Source: an uncultured Nitrospira sp. (GTDB lineage Bacteria; Nitrospirota; Nitrospiria; Nitrospirales; UBA8639). From it: DNA of 59,404 nucleotides. Shown one piece after another: positions 24,352-32,953 of this stretch. The notes beneath the pieces are model-generated. The model worked only from the letters and a program-made list of their open reading frames with translations, did not search any database and had not been told where the DNA came from. The number at the start of each line of letters is the position of its first letter. Positions within the stretch are counted from its first letter, which is position 1. The stretch covers positions 1 through 59,404 of the forward strand of contig CABVRQ010000017.1 in assembly GCA_902500695.1 (NCBI GenBank), given 5' to 3'. The position numbers and the translations under genes are program-made.

Positions 24352-26466
24352 ATGTATATCAAGCAAACCGCGACACGAACGCTTATCATTGCGCTTCTAC
24401 TGGCTGGAAGCTTGGCCGCGCCTTCTATCGCGTTGGCTGATCGTGACAGCAAAACCTCCACCGTGGCGCCACGGGATGCCCATGAGCCGGCCGTTGCTGA
24501 AGGAAACGCTCTTACGACCAATCAGGGACATCGAGTCGAGGACGATGACAATTCCCTCAAAGCCGGCTCGCGAGGGCCGACGCTCATGGAGGATTTTCAT
24601 TTCCGAGAAAAAATGACCCATTTCGACCATGAGCGCATGCCGGAACGCGTGGTGCATCCGCGCGGATCGGGTGCGCACGGGTATTTTCAGGTCTATAAAC
24701 CACTGTCTCAGTACAGCAAAGCGGCCGTCTTTGCCGATCCCTCGATCAAAACTCCCGTCTTTGTCCGCTTCTCGGTTGTGAATGGCAATCTTGGCACGGC
24801 CGACACAATCCGCGATGCCCGGGGGTTTGCTACCAAGTTTTATACCAGTGAGGGCATATGGGATTTGGTGGGCAACAACATTCCCGTATTTTTCATTCAG
24901 GACGCGATCAAGTTTCCTGATTTGGTCCATGCCTTCAAGCCGGAACCGCACAATGATATCCCGAATGGTTCCACGGCGCACAATAGCTTCTGGGATTTCA
25001 TCTCCCTTACACCCGAATCCATGCACATGATCATGTGGATCATGTCAGACCGGGCCATTCCGCGCAGTTACCGGATGATGGATGGGTTCGGGGTTCATAC
25101 CTTTCGACTGGTTAACGATCAGGGTAAATCGACGTTTGTGAAGTTCCATTGGAAGCCGCTCTTGGGTGTGCATTCTCTCGTGTGGGACGAGGCGCAACAA
25201 CTGGCGGGAAAGGATCCTGATTTTCACCGGCGGGATCTGTGGGAAGCGATCGAAAACAAAGCGTATCCCGAGTACGAACTTGCCGTCCAGCTCCTGCCTG
25301 AACACGAGGCCGATAAGGCGGGCGTCGATGTTCTCGACCCGACCAAGATCTGGCCCGAAAATCAGATTCCTCTTCAGCGGGTTGGCAAGCTCACCTTGAA
25401 CCGCAATCCGGATAACTTCTTTACCGAAACCGAGGAAGTCGCCTTCCACCCGGGCCACCTTGTGCCCGGCATCGACGTCACCGACGATCCATTATTACAA
25501 GGCCGGCTGTTTTCCTATACCGATACGCAATTGAATAGGTTCGGGACGCCGAACTTTGCGCAACTGCCCATCAACCAGCCCAAATCTCCCGTGAACAACT
25601 TTCAACAGGACGGCATCATGCGCTTCACCAACCGCCCTGGTCCGGGAAACTATGAACCGAATTCCCTGAGCGGCATGCCGGAACAAACTCCGGCAGAAAA
25701 AGGAGGCTATACCCACTATCCAACGCCCGTGCAGGGCACAAAGATCCGGGAACGCAGCAAAACATTCGGCGATCACTATACACAAGCGGCGCTGTTCTAC
25801 AACAGTTTGACCTTGCCCGAACAGGAGCACATCGGTCAGGCGTTGATCTTTGAGTTGGGCAAATTATCTAAGGTCAAAATCCAAAAGCTGATGCTTGAGC
25901 ATCTGGCCAAAGTGGATGAATCGTTGGCCGTCAAGGTTGCGACCAAACTGGGGATGGAGGCGCCGAAAGGGCAACCGGCGACCAGGGCGGGTAAAGCCAA
26001 AGGATTGAGTCAGGAAGAAGGACCGAAGGACTCCATCAAGAGCCGCAAAGTTGCTGTCCTGGCCGCCGATGGAGTCACCGGTTCAGACATCAAGCGCCTA
26101 GAGGCCAGTTTGAAGGAAGAGGGCGCCACCGCTGAAGTGATCGCTCCCCACCTCGGCCACCTCAAAGGTGACGTAAAAGTCGATAAGAGCCTCGCAACCG
26201 CCGACTCGATAATGTACGACGCGGTCTATGTGCCGGGCGGCCAGGAAAGCGTGACCATTTTGCTCGGCGATCATGAGGCGCTCCACTTTGTGCGCGAAGC
26301 GTACGACCACGGTAAAGCCATTGCCGCTAGTGGTGAGGGTGGAGAGTTGCTACAGGCTGCGGGTGTCGGTAACGCGGATGGCGTCATCATGGAAGAAAGC
26401 AGCGGAGATCCAAGCAAATCGTTTATCGAAGCTATCAGGCATCGTCATTGGAACCGGCCGAAATAG
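24352..26466 (+). CDS. katE: Large-subunit catalase with signal peptide and C-terminal DJ-1-like domain
   Basis: A 704-residue haem catalase of the large-subunit clade (KatE/HPII type) that converts hydrogen peroxide to water and oxygen. The essential His is H102 (ERVVHPRGSGAHG), the distal Asn lies in NNIPVFFIQD, and the haem-ligand Tyr is Y389 (RLFSYTDTQLNRFG). Residues about 565-700 form the flavodoxin/DJ-1-like C-terminal domain (KVAVLAADGVTGSDIKRLEA) usual for this clade. The N terminus is a typical Sec signal (RTLIIALLLAGSLAAPSIALA), so the enzyme should be exported, whereas HPII itself is cytoplasmic. AAGGAG precedes the ATG. By eye the GC content appears somewhat higher than in neighbouring genes, which may point to transfer. 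Confidence 0.92.
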   Translation: MYIKQTATRTLIIALLLAGSLAAPSIALADRDSKTSTVAPRDAHEPAVAEGNALTTNQGHRVEDDDNSLKAGSRGPTLMEDFHFREKMTHFDHERMPERVVHPRGSGAHGYFQVYKPLSQYSKAAVFADPSIKTPVFVRFSVVNGNLGTADTIRDARGFATKFYTSEGIWDLVGNNIPVFFIQDAIKFPDLVHAFKPEPHNDIPNGSTAHNSFWDFISLTPESMHMIMWIMSDRAIPRSYRMMDGFGVHTFRLVNDQGKSTFVKFHWKPLLGVHSLVWDEAQQLAGKDPDFHRRDLWEAIENKAYPEYELAVQLLPEHEADKAGVDVLDPTKIWPENQIPLQRVGKLTLNRNPDNFFTETEEVAFHPGHLVPGIDVTDDPLLQGRLFSYTDTQLNRFGTPNFAQLPINQPKSPVNNFQQDGIMRFTNRPGPGNYEPNSLSGMPEQTPAEKGGYTHYPTPVQGTKIRERSKTFGDHYTQAALFYNSLTLPEQEHIGQALIFELGKLSKVKIQKLMLEHLAKVDESLAVKVATKLGMEAPKGQPATRAGKAKGLSQEEGPKDSIKSRKVAVLAADGVTGSDIKRLEASLKEEGATAEVIAPHLGHLKGDVKVDKSLATADSIMYDAVYVPGGQESVTILLGDHEALHFVREAYDHGKAIAASGEGGELLQAAGVGNADGVIMEESSGDPSKSFIEAIRHRHWNRPK

Positions 26467-26556
26467 TCCGGTTGTTATACGAGGCCTCTGTCGACCGTGT
26501 TTAATTCACTTATTAATCGCCGAGGTTCAGCCCTGTTTCTTGAGGTCCATTAAATT

Positions 26557-27000
26557 TTGAGCAACAGCGGAAAAAAAGGGAGGCGGGATTTGACCCGCAC
26601 CGAAGTGATGAAAATGGCCCAATTTCAGAAACTGGTGGATTCCCCGCCGGCCCCTAAATTGGATCTCTTCAGCCGTTTGAATCCCAAGAAAACGACGGAT
26701 GAAGAGTTGGGAGGGGAGGCCTTATTTTCTGGAAAAGCCAAGTGCGTGGCCTGCCATACTGCTCCCTATTTTACGGATAATCTGATGCATGATTTGAAGG
26801 TGGAGCGGTTTTATCATGGCCGGGCAGAGGGATCCATCAAAACCTTCCCCCTTCGAGGAATAAAAGATTCCCCACCCTATCTCCATGACGGCCGTCTCTT
26901 GACGCTTGAAGACACGGTGGAGTTTTTTGCCCTAGTCACTGGTGTGGAGTTGACAAAAGAAGAAAAGGCGGATCTTTCTGCTTACCTTCGAGCCTTATGA
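26557..27000 (+). pseudogene. C-terminal fragment of a di-haem cytochrome c peroxidase (MauG/CcpA type)
   Basis: The frame carries one c-type haem motif (CVACH) and the typical C-terminal block of bacterial cytochrome c peroxidases: APYFTDNLMHDLKVERFYHG, then IKTFPLRGIKDSPPYLHDGR and LTLEDTVEFFALV. Full-length proteins have about 330 residues or more and a second haem-binding motif in the N-terminal half. Here that half is absent: a stop codon lies six bases upstream of the TTG and no related sequence is visible before it. The fragment has no signal peptide and no good start codon or ribosome binding site. It is most likely a remnant of a deletion next to the catalase gene. Confidence 0.65.
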
Positions 27001-27070
27001 AGTATAAGACTTTTCATTTGTGGCGTTGATTAGCTTGAATGGGATTCCCATGAGAAATGGAGAATGAACC

Positions 27071-27463
27071 ATGAATAATCCGAATGTAGCCGACCAGGTT
27101 TGCGAGATGCTATTTCGCCCGGTGGAGATCATGGTCGTAGTCCTGTTCTCCATGGCGGGACCCCTTTTAGGAGATGGGGCAGTGGCTGCCGCATGCAGGT
27201 CGGAGAATCAGGCCGCGTTTTCTCATGAAAATAGGAAACAAGAGAAGCAAGATTCTCCGCTTATCGGAAACGGTGTCCGCACACCTCCCGACATCGGGGC
27301 TTTAGGGACGGCCTCCTCTACCCCTCCGGTTCGAACTGAATCCCCCACAGACGAACCTCAAATTCTTCCCGATATTTCACCCGTCCCCACGCATCCCTCG
27401 GATCAGGATAAGGCTCCAGTCAAAGAGAATGAGCCGTTAGGGCAACCAACACCTCTCCGATAA
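27071..27463 (+). CDS. Proline-rich exported hypothetical protein
   Basis: A 130-residue protein. A hydrophobic segment (about 18-40, EIMVVVLFSMAGPLLGDGAV followed by AAAC) could be a signal or lipoprotein-like sequence. The rest is low complexity with many Pro, Glu, Thr and Ser (PPVRTESPTDEPQILPDISP). GGAGAATGA before the ATG is a weak ribosome binding site. No family was recognised. It sits between the peroxidase fragment and a convergent gene. Confidence 0.4.
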   Translation: MNNPNVADQVCEMLFRPVEIMVVVLFSMAGPLLGDGAVAAACRSENQAAFSHENRKQEKQDSPLIGNGVRTPPDIGALGTASSTPPVRTESPTDEPQILPDISPVPTHPSDQDKAPVKENEPLGQPTPLR

Positions 27464-27478
27464 ACGCTAGAATATAAG

Positions 27479-27498
27479 ATACGGTTCAGGAACCGTAT
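27479..27498. terminator. Near-perfect palindrome after the proline-rich gene
   Basis: ATACGGTTCAGGAACCGTAT has nine-base arms around a two-base centre. It begins 16 bases after the stop codon. There is no T run directly after it, so it may be a protein-binding site rather than an intrinsic terminator. Confidence 0.35.
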
Positions 27499-27683
27499 GT
27501 GTACAGAAAAAATAGCAATCCTATTTTAGGTATTTTGCCTACGGTTTTAAAGAAAGAAGTTATTTCGGGTATGCTCTCGATGTCACAATTCTTTCTTGCC
27601 TTTTTGTATTTTTGGGGCAGGATGTTCTCCCTCCCAAGCCCATCCGAGGGATGGGTCCAAAAATGATTGCGGTTATTTTTGGC

Positions 27684-28214
27684 TCAACCTTCAGATGAAT
27701 TTCCACTTTCTCTCCCGTGTCCTTGAGAATCCTCTGGGGGTTCGTGAGTGGCATCAATGATAAGCTGAGCGGCCTTTGCGGGATCACATTCGGCCGCAAA
27801 CGTTTCCGCGGCCGTAAGCACCATTTCGGATTTCACCGGATGATGATCCGGATTTTTTATACCATGGGATTGGAGGATTTTGAGAATGTGAGTCACCTTT
27901 AATGCTTGATTAATTTGGTTATTATCAAGCAACTGATGAATTTCCTGAATAATTCGGTTATCAATTTCATCATGCGATAGATCGGGATTTTGTTGAAAAG
28001 GTTCAGGTGGAGGTAACCCCATTGTCGGTTCGGAAATCCAGGGAATGGCTTCCTGGGAAAGAGTGAAATGACGATTACGAATGGTTTTTATAAGGTAGTG
28101 CAACACCTTCCAGGAATGGATCGTCAGATCTTCAATGTTCTTAGTGCCCAAGGCAGCTTGGAGATCAGTTAATTCCCTGCCCAACTCGTTGGAGATAGTT
28201 AACTGGATTTTCAT
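27684..28214 (-). CDS. Hypothetical soluble protein, 176 residues
   Basis: Starts MKIQLTISNELGRELTDLQA, a pattern suggesting a helix-rich protein. The middle has a Pro-rich stretch (EPTMGLPPPEPFQQNPDLS) and the C-terminal third is again helical (EMVLTAAETFAAECDPAKAA), ending in a Gly/Ser/Glu tail. No signal peptide, membrane segment or known domain was seen. The ribosome binding site is weak. It is transcribed towards the proline-rich gene and away from the superoxide dismutase. Confidence 0.55.
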   Translation of the reverse strand: MKIQLTISNELGRELTDLQAALGTKNIEDLTIHSWKVLHYLIKTIRNRHFTLSQEAIPWISEPTMGLPPPEPFQQNPDLSHDEIDNRIIQEIHQLLDNNQINQALKVTHILKILQSHGIKNPDHHPVKSEMVLTAAETFAAECDPAKAAQLIIDATHEPPEDSQGHGRESGNSSEG

Positions 28215-28490
28215 ACTGGATTCCGGAATTTGTTTTGAGGCATCCTTGGATGCAGAAGATCACACACACATAACATTACCCCAGGACTAGGAAAGATGGC
28301 GACTGGCCAAAACCCTGGTAGGTAATATACTTGTCCCATCATATTCGGAAAGAGCCGAATCAAGGGTTTTTTCTAGTTATACAACCATCCCATTTCGTGT
28401 AATTTAGTTTCATTGAAGGTGAGTTGATCTCGCTTAACAGCTCATGGAATGAGCCATAATGTGTGATTGGGGAAGGAGGAAATCTCACTA

Positions 28491-29099
28491 ATGAGGAAAA
28501 ATGACGATAAAAATTATTCAGTCAAGGAATTTAACCTCAAAGGCTTGAACGGTATTTCAGATCAAACTTTAGAGATGCATTTTAAGCTTTATGAAGGATA
28601 TGTGAAGGCCACCAATTCTCTCACCAGGCAAATCAGGGAATTTTTGATTGATGGACAGGTGGATCAGGAAGAAATGCCGGCCTATTCTGAACTCACCCGT
28701 CGGCTGGGATTTGAATATAATGGGATGGTCTTGCATGAATTATATTTTGAAAATATGACATCTCAGGAGTCGAAAGGTCCCCAAAGTCACCCTGGCGTTG
28801 AAAAGGCCATCCAGGACAGTTTTGGAAGCGTTGATTTGTGGAAGACAGACTTTTCCAGCGTCGGGAAGATGCGGGGAGTGGGTTGGGTCATCTGCTATCA
28901 AAATCCCGACAACGGCCGCCTGTCCAACCATTGGATCAGTCTGCACGAATCCGGCAATGTCGCCGGGTTTCGTCCTCTTCTCGTGATGGATGTCTGGGAA
29001 CATGCGTATTTGCTGGACTATCAACCCTCGGAACGAGGGAAATATATCGAGAGCTTTTTGGCGAATGTTAATTGGGCGGTAGTGGCGAAACGGCAATAA
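28491..29099 (+). CDS. Fe/Mn-type superoxide dismutase family protein
   Basis: A 202-residue protein. The ATG at 28491 follows a strong GGAAGGAGGAA site by about eight bases. All four metal ligands of the Fe/Mn family can be placed: H30 (EMHFKLYEGYV), H82 (VLHELYFENM), D167 and H171 (MDVWEHAYLLDYQ). The active-site Tyr is kept in YEGY. The usual His-His pair after the first ligand is replaced by Leu-Tyr. The C-terminal domain is canonical (WEHAYLLDYQPSERGKYIES). It removes superoxide in the cytoplasm, since there is no signal peptide. With the nearby catalase it forms an oxidative-stress pair. The metal preference cannot be read with certainty. Confidence 0.85.
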   Translation: MRKNDDKNYSVKEFNLKGLNGISDQTLEMHFKLYEGYVKATNSLTRQIREFLIDGQVDQEEMPAYSELTRRLGFEYNGMVLHELYFENMTSQESKGPQSHPGVEKAIQDSFGSVDLWKTDFSSVGKMRGVGWVICYQNPDNGRLSNHWISLHESGNVAGFRPLLVMDVWEHAYLLDYQPSERGKYIESFLANVNWAVVAKRQ

Positions 29100-29219
29100 A
29101 CGAGACGAAAGCATGTACCCCATGGGCAAAGGTAATGGCTAGGTAGTCAAAATAGATGGCCACTCAATAAGGGGGCAAGGACGATTGCCGAAAATAATTC
29201 CAATTGCGGGTGATAAAAA

Positions 29220-29435
29220 ATGAACCGTTCACGTGAAACCAGCATGTTCATCTCCTCAGATCTTTGGAATTTGAATTTCTTACTGTGCTGTATGCAGGAG
29301 GGAGGATTCCTGCCAAACCCAATTCCCAATCCCAATCCAGATCCTAACCCTAGTCCATTTCCCAATCCCGAACCCATTCCGAACCCTCTCCCCCAACCTC
29401 CCATACCTCCGACACCCCCAATCCCCAAAATTTAA
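29220..29435 (+). CDS. Short ORF with Pro-Asn repeat tail
   Basis: A 71-residue frame. The second half is a run of P-N-P-x units (LPNPIPNPNPDPNPSPFPNP) followed by PPIPPTPPIPKI, encoded by a CCNAAYCC-type DNA repeat at about 29310-29430. The first half contains LNFLLCC, which could be part of a membrane or lipoprotein-like segment. The ribosome binding site is weak. The opposite strand is also open and would give Gly-Leu and Gly-Met repeats, so the coding strand is not certain. Confidence 0.3.
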   Translation: MNRSRETSMFISSDLWNLNFLLCCMQEGGFLPNPIPNPNPDPNPSPFPNPEPIPNPLPQPPIPPTPPIPKI

Positions 29436-29714
29436 AAGACTATCAAAGTTTTTCCCATGGCATAAATTTTCTTGATTTCGCAACAAGGAATCGTGGCCGG
29501 GACACGTCAAGTCTATGAGTGCCGGTTTCCATTTTTTCGATAGGAGAAGAGCATAGGGATAGAGAGACGGATATTCCTCCAATGAATCCGGCAGTTTGGG
29601 AGATCTCATTGAGGCCAGGACGGGAAAGCCCATAGACTTATTTGAATAATTCTTTCATAATGCTTCCTTTCCTTTTCATTATTTTGGGTAATTAGCCTTC
29701 ATTCATCAATTATT

Positions 29715-30368
29715 ATGAATAAAGCTCGCGTTCTTTTGGCTGAAGATCACGTCCTGGTAAGTGAGGGGCTGACCAAACTGCTGGAAGCGGATTTCACATT
29801 GGTGGGGACTGTTGTCGACGGTCATTCATTGGTTCAAGCCGTCAAGAAACACACACCTGACATTGCGATTATCGATATTTCATTGCCCTTGTTGAATGGG
29901 TTGGAAGCGGCCCGTCAAATAAAAAAATGTGAACCCCAGACGAAAATAATTTTTCTCACCATGCATTCGGAAGATCATTTTGTCCACGAAGCCTTCAAAG
30001 CCGGTGGGGCGGGGTACATCTTAAAACAATCTGCGACGGCAGAATTAGTTTTTGCCATTAAGGAGGTTTATCAGGGACGCACTTATGTTTCCCCATCCAT
30101 TGCCCAGGGGATCGTCAATCAAGCACTGAACCCGTCATCCAATTCTAAGACGGCGGCCAAGCCGGAGCCTCCGCCATTGACTCAACGACAAGTGGAAATT
30201 CTCCAATTAATTGCTGAAGGAAAATCTAATAAAGACATTGCGGTGGTATTAAATCTGGCCGTCAAGACTGTGGAATTTCATAAGACCAGGATCATGCAAA
30301 TATTGGGGCTCAAGACCGCGTCTGAACTCACGAAATATGCCATTACCACCGGAATTATTTCCATTTAA
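29715..30368 (+). CDS. LuxR/NarL-type response regulator
   Basis: A 217-residue protein. The receiver (1-120) has E10/D11 and D54 (AIIDISLPLLNG), T in IIFLTMHSED and K in YILKQSAT. A Pro-rich linker (AAKPEPPPLTQ) leads to a LuxR-type helix-turn-helix (about 155-215, ILQLIAEGKSNKDIAVVLNL, then AVKTVEFHKTRIM). It should be a DNA-binding transcription regulator phosphorylated by a HisKA_3 kinase. No kinase gene is directly adjacent on the same strand. The nearest candidates are the kinases at 31462 and 18830. It is convergent with a second regulator of the same family. Confidence 0.9.
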   Translation: MNKARVLLAEDHVLVSEGLTKLLEADFTLVGTVVDGHSLVQAVKKHTPDIAIIDISLPLLNGLEAARQIKKCEPQTKIIFLTMHSEDHFVHEAFKAGGAGYILKQSATAELVFAIKEVYQGRTYVSPSIAQGIVNQALNPSSNSKTAAKPEPPPLTQRQVEILQLIAEGKSNKDIAVVLNLAVKTVEFHKTRIMQILGLKTASELTKYAITTGIISI

Positions 30369-30489
30369 TTGCTCCTAGAGGTTCTTGCGCTCCTTCTTCC
30401 ACTCGTAGTTTTTCGTTCCCCTCCTGCAAAAACATTCAGGCGATTATACATGCCCCCTTAATCCTCGTGAGCCTATGCGCACTCATACC

Positions 30490-31149
30490 CTAATCAAGAG
30501 GGGAAATTCCTAACTTGACGGCATATTTCGTCAGATCGGCCTTGGAATGAAGACCTAATGCCTGCACAATTTGCATTTTATGGAACGCCACTGTGCTTTG
30601 AGAAATCGTCAACACGTTGGCTATGTCTTTAGCAGAGAACCCTTGAGCCACTAGCTTTAACACCTCCTGCTGTCTGGGAGTCAATTTCCCGGACAGCTCG
30701 GTGCCCGGCATGCCATCCATTTGAGCCAGAACAGCATTCTGCACTTCTTCGGGTATCAGGGGAGAGAGGTACTTCTGTTTTTCCTGGACCTGTTGAATCG
30801 CTGTTAATAATTCACTCCCTGCCGTTTGCTTTGGCACGTAACCTTCTCCTCCGGCACGAAACGCCTCCATGATAAAGGTGGGTTCCAAATGCATCGACAC
30901 AAAAATTATTTTTACTGAGGGACAGGCTATTTTTAAGAGTCGAGCGGCTTCGTATCCGTTCTGGTCAGGCATGGAGATATCCATGAGGAGAATGTCGGGC
31001 TTGGTTTGTCGGATGAGGCTGACCAAATCACCCGCTTCATGGGCTTGCCCAACAATGTCATGATGGGGTTCGAGCAGTTTTTTGCAACTCTCCAACACAA
31101 GAACATGATCATCAACAAGAACTATCCGTGCTCGTTTAGTAGCGTTCAT
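30490..31149 (-). CDS. LuxR/NarL-type response regulator next to the ABM-domain kinase
   Basis: A 219-residue protein with a receiver (D13/D14, D57 in ILLMDISMPDQNG, K in YVPKQTAG) and a LuxR-type DNA-binding domain (about 152-212, LTPRQQEVLKLVAQGFSAKD, then STVAFHKMQIV). It is on the same strand as, and 312 bases downstream of, the HisKA_3 kinase at 31462-32940, so it is the best candidate for its partner. It is about half identical by eye to the regulator at 29715, so the two are probably paralogues. The 312-base gap suggests its own promoter. Confidence 0.9.
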   Translation of the reverse strand: MNATKRARIVLVDDHVLVLESCKKLLEPHHDIVGQAHEAGDLVSLIRQTKPDILLMDISMPDQNGYEAARLLKIACPSVKIIFVSMHLEPTFIMEAFRAGGEGYVPKQTAGSELLTAIQQVQEKQKYLSPLIPEEVQNAVLAQMDGMPGTELSGKLTPRQQEVLKLVAQGFSAKDIANVLTISQSTVAFHKMQIVQALGLHSKADLTKYAVKLGISPLD

Positions 31150-31461
31150 ACAGTAAAAAAAGTGTTATATACTATTGATTTTTTGTATATTCCAGTCTGC
31201 GTTTCTCAGGGGTATAACTACAGCATACACCAAGGTAGAAGTGTCTATACACAAGTGATGCCACATGATGTCCTTCCATGTAAGGTCCGGATGGCCTGGC
31301 ATTTCTTCACTGTAGCGGGAGGGGGGCCAATGGCCAACTGACCAAAACCCTTGAAAAGGAAACTTCTATTGCGACTTAAGAGATCCCCTGAATCTATTCT
31401 GGCGGTTTTCAGATGAGTCCAGCAAGTCGTGGGAAGGCCATAATACGACGAGGCAAGGATA
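31150..31461. other. Spacer upstream of the response regulator
   Basis: No gene is supported here. Next to the regulator start lies an AT-rich tract with short inverted arms (TATATAC at 31166 and GTATAT at 31184), which could hold its promoter or an operator. The rest shows nothing recognisable. Confidence 0.35.
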
Positions 31462-32940
31462 TTACGGGGATGGAGGAACGATGATGGTGATGGTCGTCCC
31501 TATTTTGGCGCTGGATGTAATTTCAAATTGTCCCTTTAGCGCTCTTATGCGTTCCCGGTAAAAGAAGAGTCCAAGGTGTCCCGGTTCTTGTTCGAGTTGT
31601 CGGGTTTCTGGATTAAACCCCTTTCCGGAGTCACTTACCCTTATTAAGAGGGCTTGTTCCGAAGGACACTCCCACATTATCGACGCAGTGGTGACCCCTG
31701 CATGCTTTAACACGTTGAATAATAACTCCCGCACCGTCTTATAGACCACCACGCTGATGTCTTCCGCGACCTTCACTGGTGGGATCATCTCAGGGCTCGC
31801 CACTGTTAAACCAAAGCGCTGCATGTCTTCGGAAAGATATTTGAGGGCAGTGAGTAAACCATGGTGGTGGAGTATGGTCGGGTTTAAATCAGAGATCAGT
31901 GTTCGGGTGAACGTCAATGATTGATCGATCATTCCGTCAACCTCCTGAATCACCTTGGAATGTGACGGCGGAGTGGGTCCATGGTCAATTTGCCCGAGCT
32001 TGAGCCTGCAGGCGATGAGCATTTGGGCAAGATAATCGTGTAAGTCATTTGCCAAATTTTGGCGTTCGTGTTGTTCGACAAGGGCTAATTTCACCAACAT
32101 GGCACGCAATTGTTCCTGGTGATACACCAGGTCTTTGGTCCGTTCGGTGACAAGCTGATTTAAGTAGGAATTATTTTCAGCGAGCCGGTTCCCGCTTTTG
32201 ACTTCCTCTCGCATCTTGACCGTCATTTCATTTTGTATCTGCATGAGTTCCACAAACGCGCGCTGGTTGAACGTTTCCGGTTCTTCCCCGATGAGAATGA
32301 TCGCCTGAGAAGAATTTTTCTGAACCAGGCAGTCGAATGTGTGCGGGTTTTGAGAGGAATCGATGAAATTGAGCTGAACCCGTTCATGGTGATGAGAGGT
32401 TCCATTTTCTAAGATGTGCTGAAGGCGATGTTGGTCGGCGGTGGTGAGAAAGTCCCAGATGGTTGTTGTGGCGAATGCTGTTCTGGATATTTTAAGTTTC
32501 GTCAACAGCACGTCATTGTACACCTGAATTTGTCCATCAGGGCTCATGACACAATATATGATGGTATCTGTTTGAGTCAGAAACGCCTCCAGGAGCAGGA
32601 TGGAATCTCCCAGAAAATCCTGCAGTTCCCCTTGTTGGCCTATTTGAGGGAGGCGCTCCAGTTCAAGGATTTGCGTCACCGTCGGGTCCAACTTTAAACC
32701 CGTGGGAAGCATACCGTGAGAAAGACGATGGTCCGGGCTTTTGTGCCAGGCATGAAATGTTTCACGATCGATCCAACGGGTCACCAAATGGAAAATCGTT
32801 TGGTCTGCGTGAGGCGTGTAGACTTCCATCCCTAAAAAGCCCGGAACGGCATCGACCAACCGTGGTCGCTTTTGAAAGGCTTCGGCCACATCCCCTTCAA
32901 GCCCGTTTGCCACCTTAAATCGTGATATGACTAAGACCAT
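31462..32940 (-). CDS. Sensor kinase with N-terminal ABM domain, PAS and HisKA_3
   Basis: A 492-residue soluble protein. Residues 1-95 fit an antibiotic-biosynthesis-monooxygenase (ABM) fold: VISRFKVANGLEGDVAEAF, VPGFLGMEVYTPHADQTIFH, and TRWIDRETFHAWHKSPDHRL. This fold is used by IsdG-type haem monooxygenases and by small quinone-forming enzymes. A PAS domain follows (about 110-225), then a coiled coil, the HisKA_3 helix with H301 (DLHDYLAQMLIACRLK) and an ATPase domain (390-490, GHLGLFFYRERIRAL). There is no receiver at the C terminus. It starts 13 bases after the B12-sensor gene and is surely co-transcribed with it. The ABM domain as a kinase input is unusual; whether it is catalytic or only binds a ligand is unknown. 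Confidence 0.85.
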   Translation of the reverse strand: MVLVISRFKVANGLEGDVAEAFQKRPRLVDAVPGFLGMEVYTPHADQTIFHLVTRWIDRETFHAWHKSPDHRLSHGMLPTGLKLDPTVTQILELERLPQIGQQGELQDFLGDSILLLEAFLTQTDTIIYCVMSPDGQIQVYNDVLLTKLKISRTAFATTTIWDFLTTADQHRLQHILENGTSHHHERVQLNFIDSSQNPHTFDCLVQKNSSQAIILIGEEPETFNQRAFVELMQIQNEMTVKMREEVKSGNRLAENNSYLNQLVTERTKDLVYHQEQLRAMLVKLALVEQHERQNLANDLHDYLAQMLIACRLKLGQIDHGPTPPSHSKVIQEVDGMIDQSLTFTRTLISDLNPTILHHHGLLTALKYLSEDMQRFGLTVASPEMIPPVKVAEDISVVVYKTVRELLFNVLKHAGVTTASIMWECPSEQALLIRVSDSGKGFNPETRQLEQEPGHLGLFFYRERIRALKGQFEITSSAKIGTTITIIVPPSP

Positions 32941-32953
32941 TGATATGTTTCCA

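Noticed and set aside
24352..26466. Recent horizontal transfer of the catalase gene
   Set aside because: The composition seems a little different by eye, but I did not compute it and no mobile element borders the gene, so this is left as a hint only.
29147..29428. Minus-strand frame with Gly-Leu/Gly-Met repeats
   Set aside because: It is the antisense of the Pro-Asn repeat. A real Gly-rich protein cannot be excluded, but there is no ribosome binding site and no known family.
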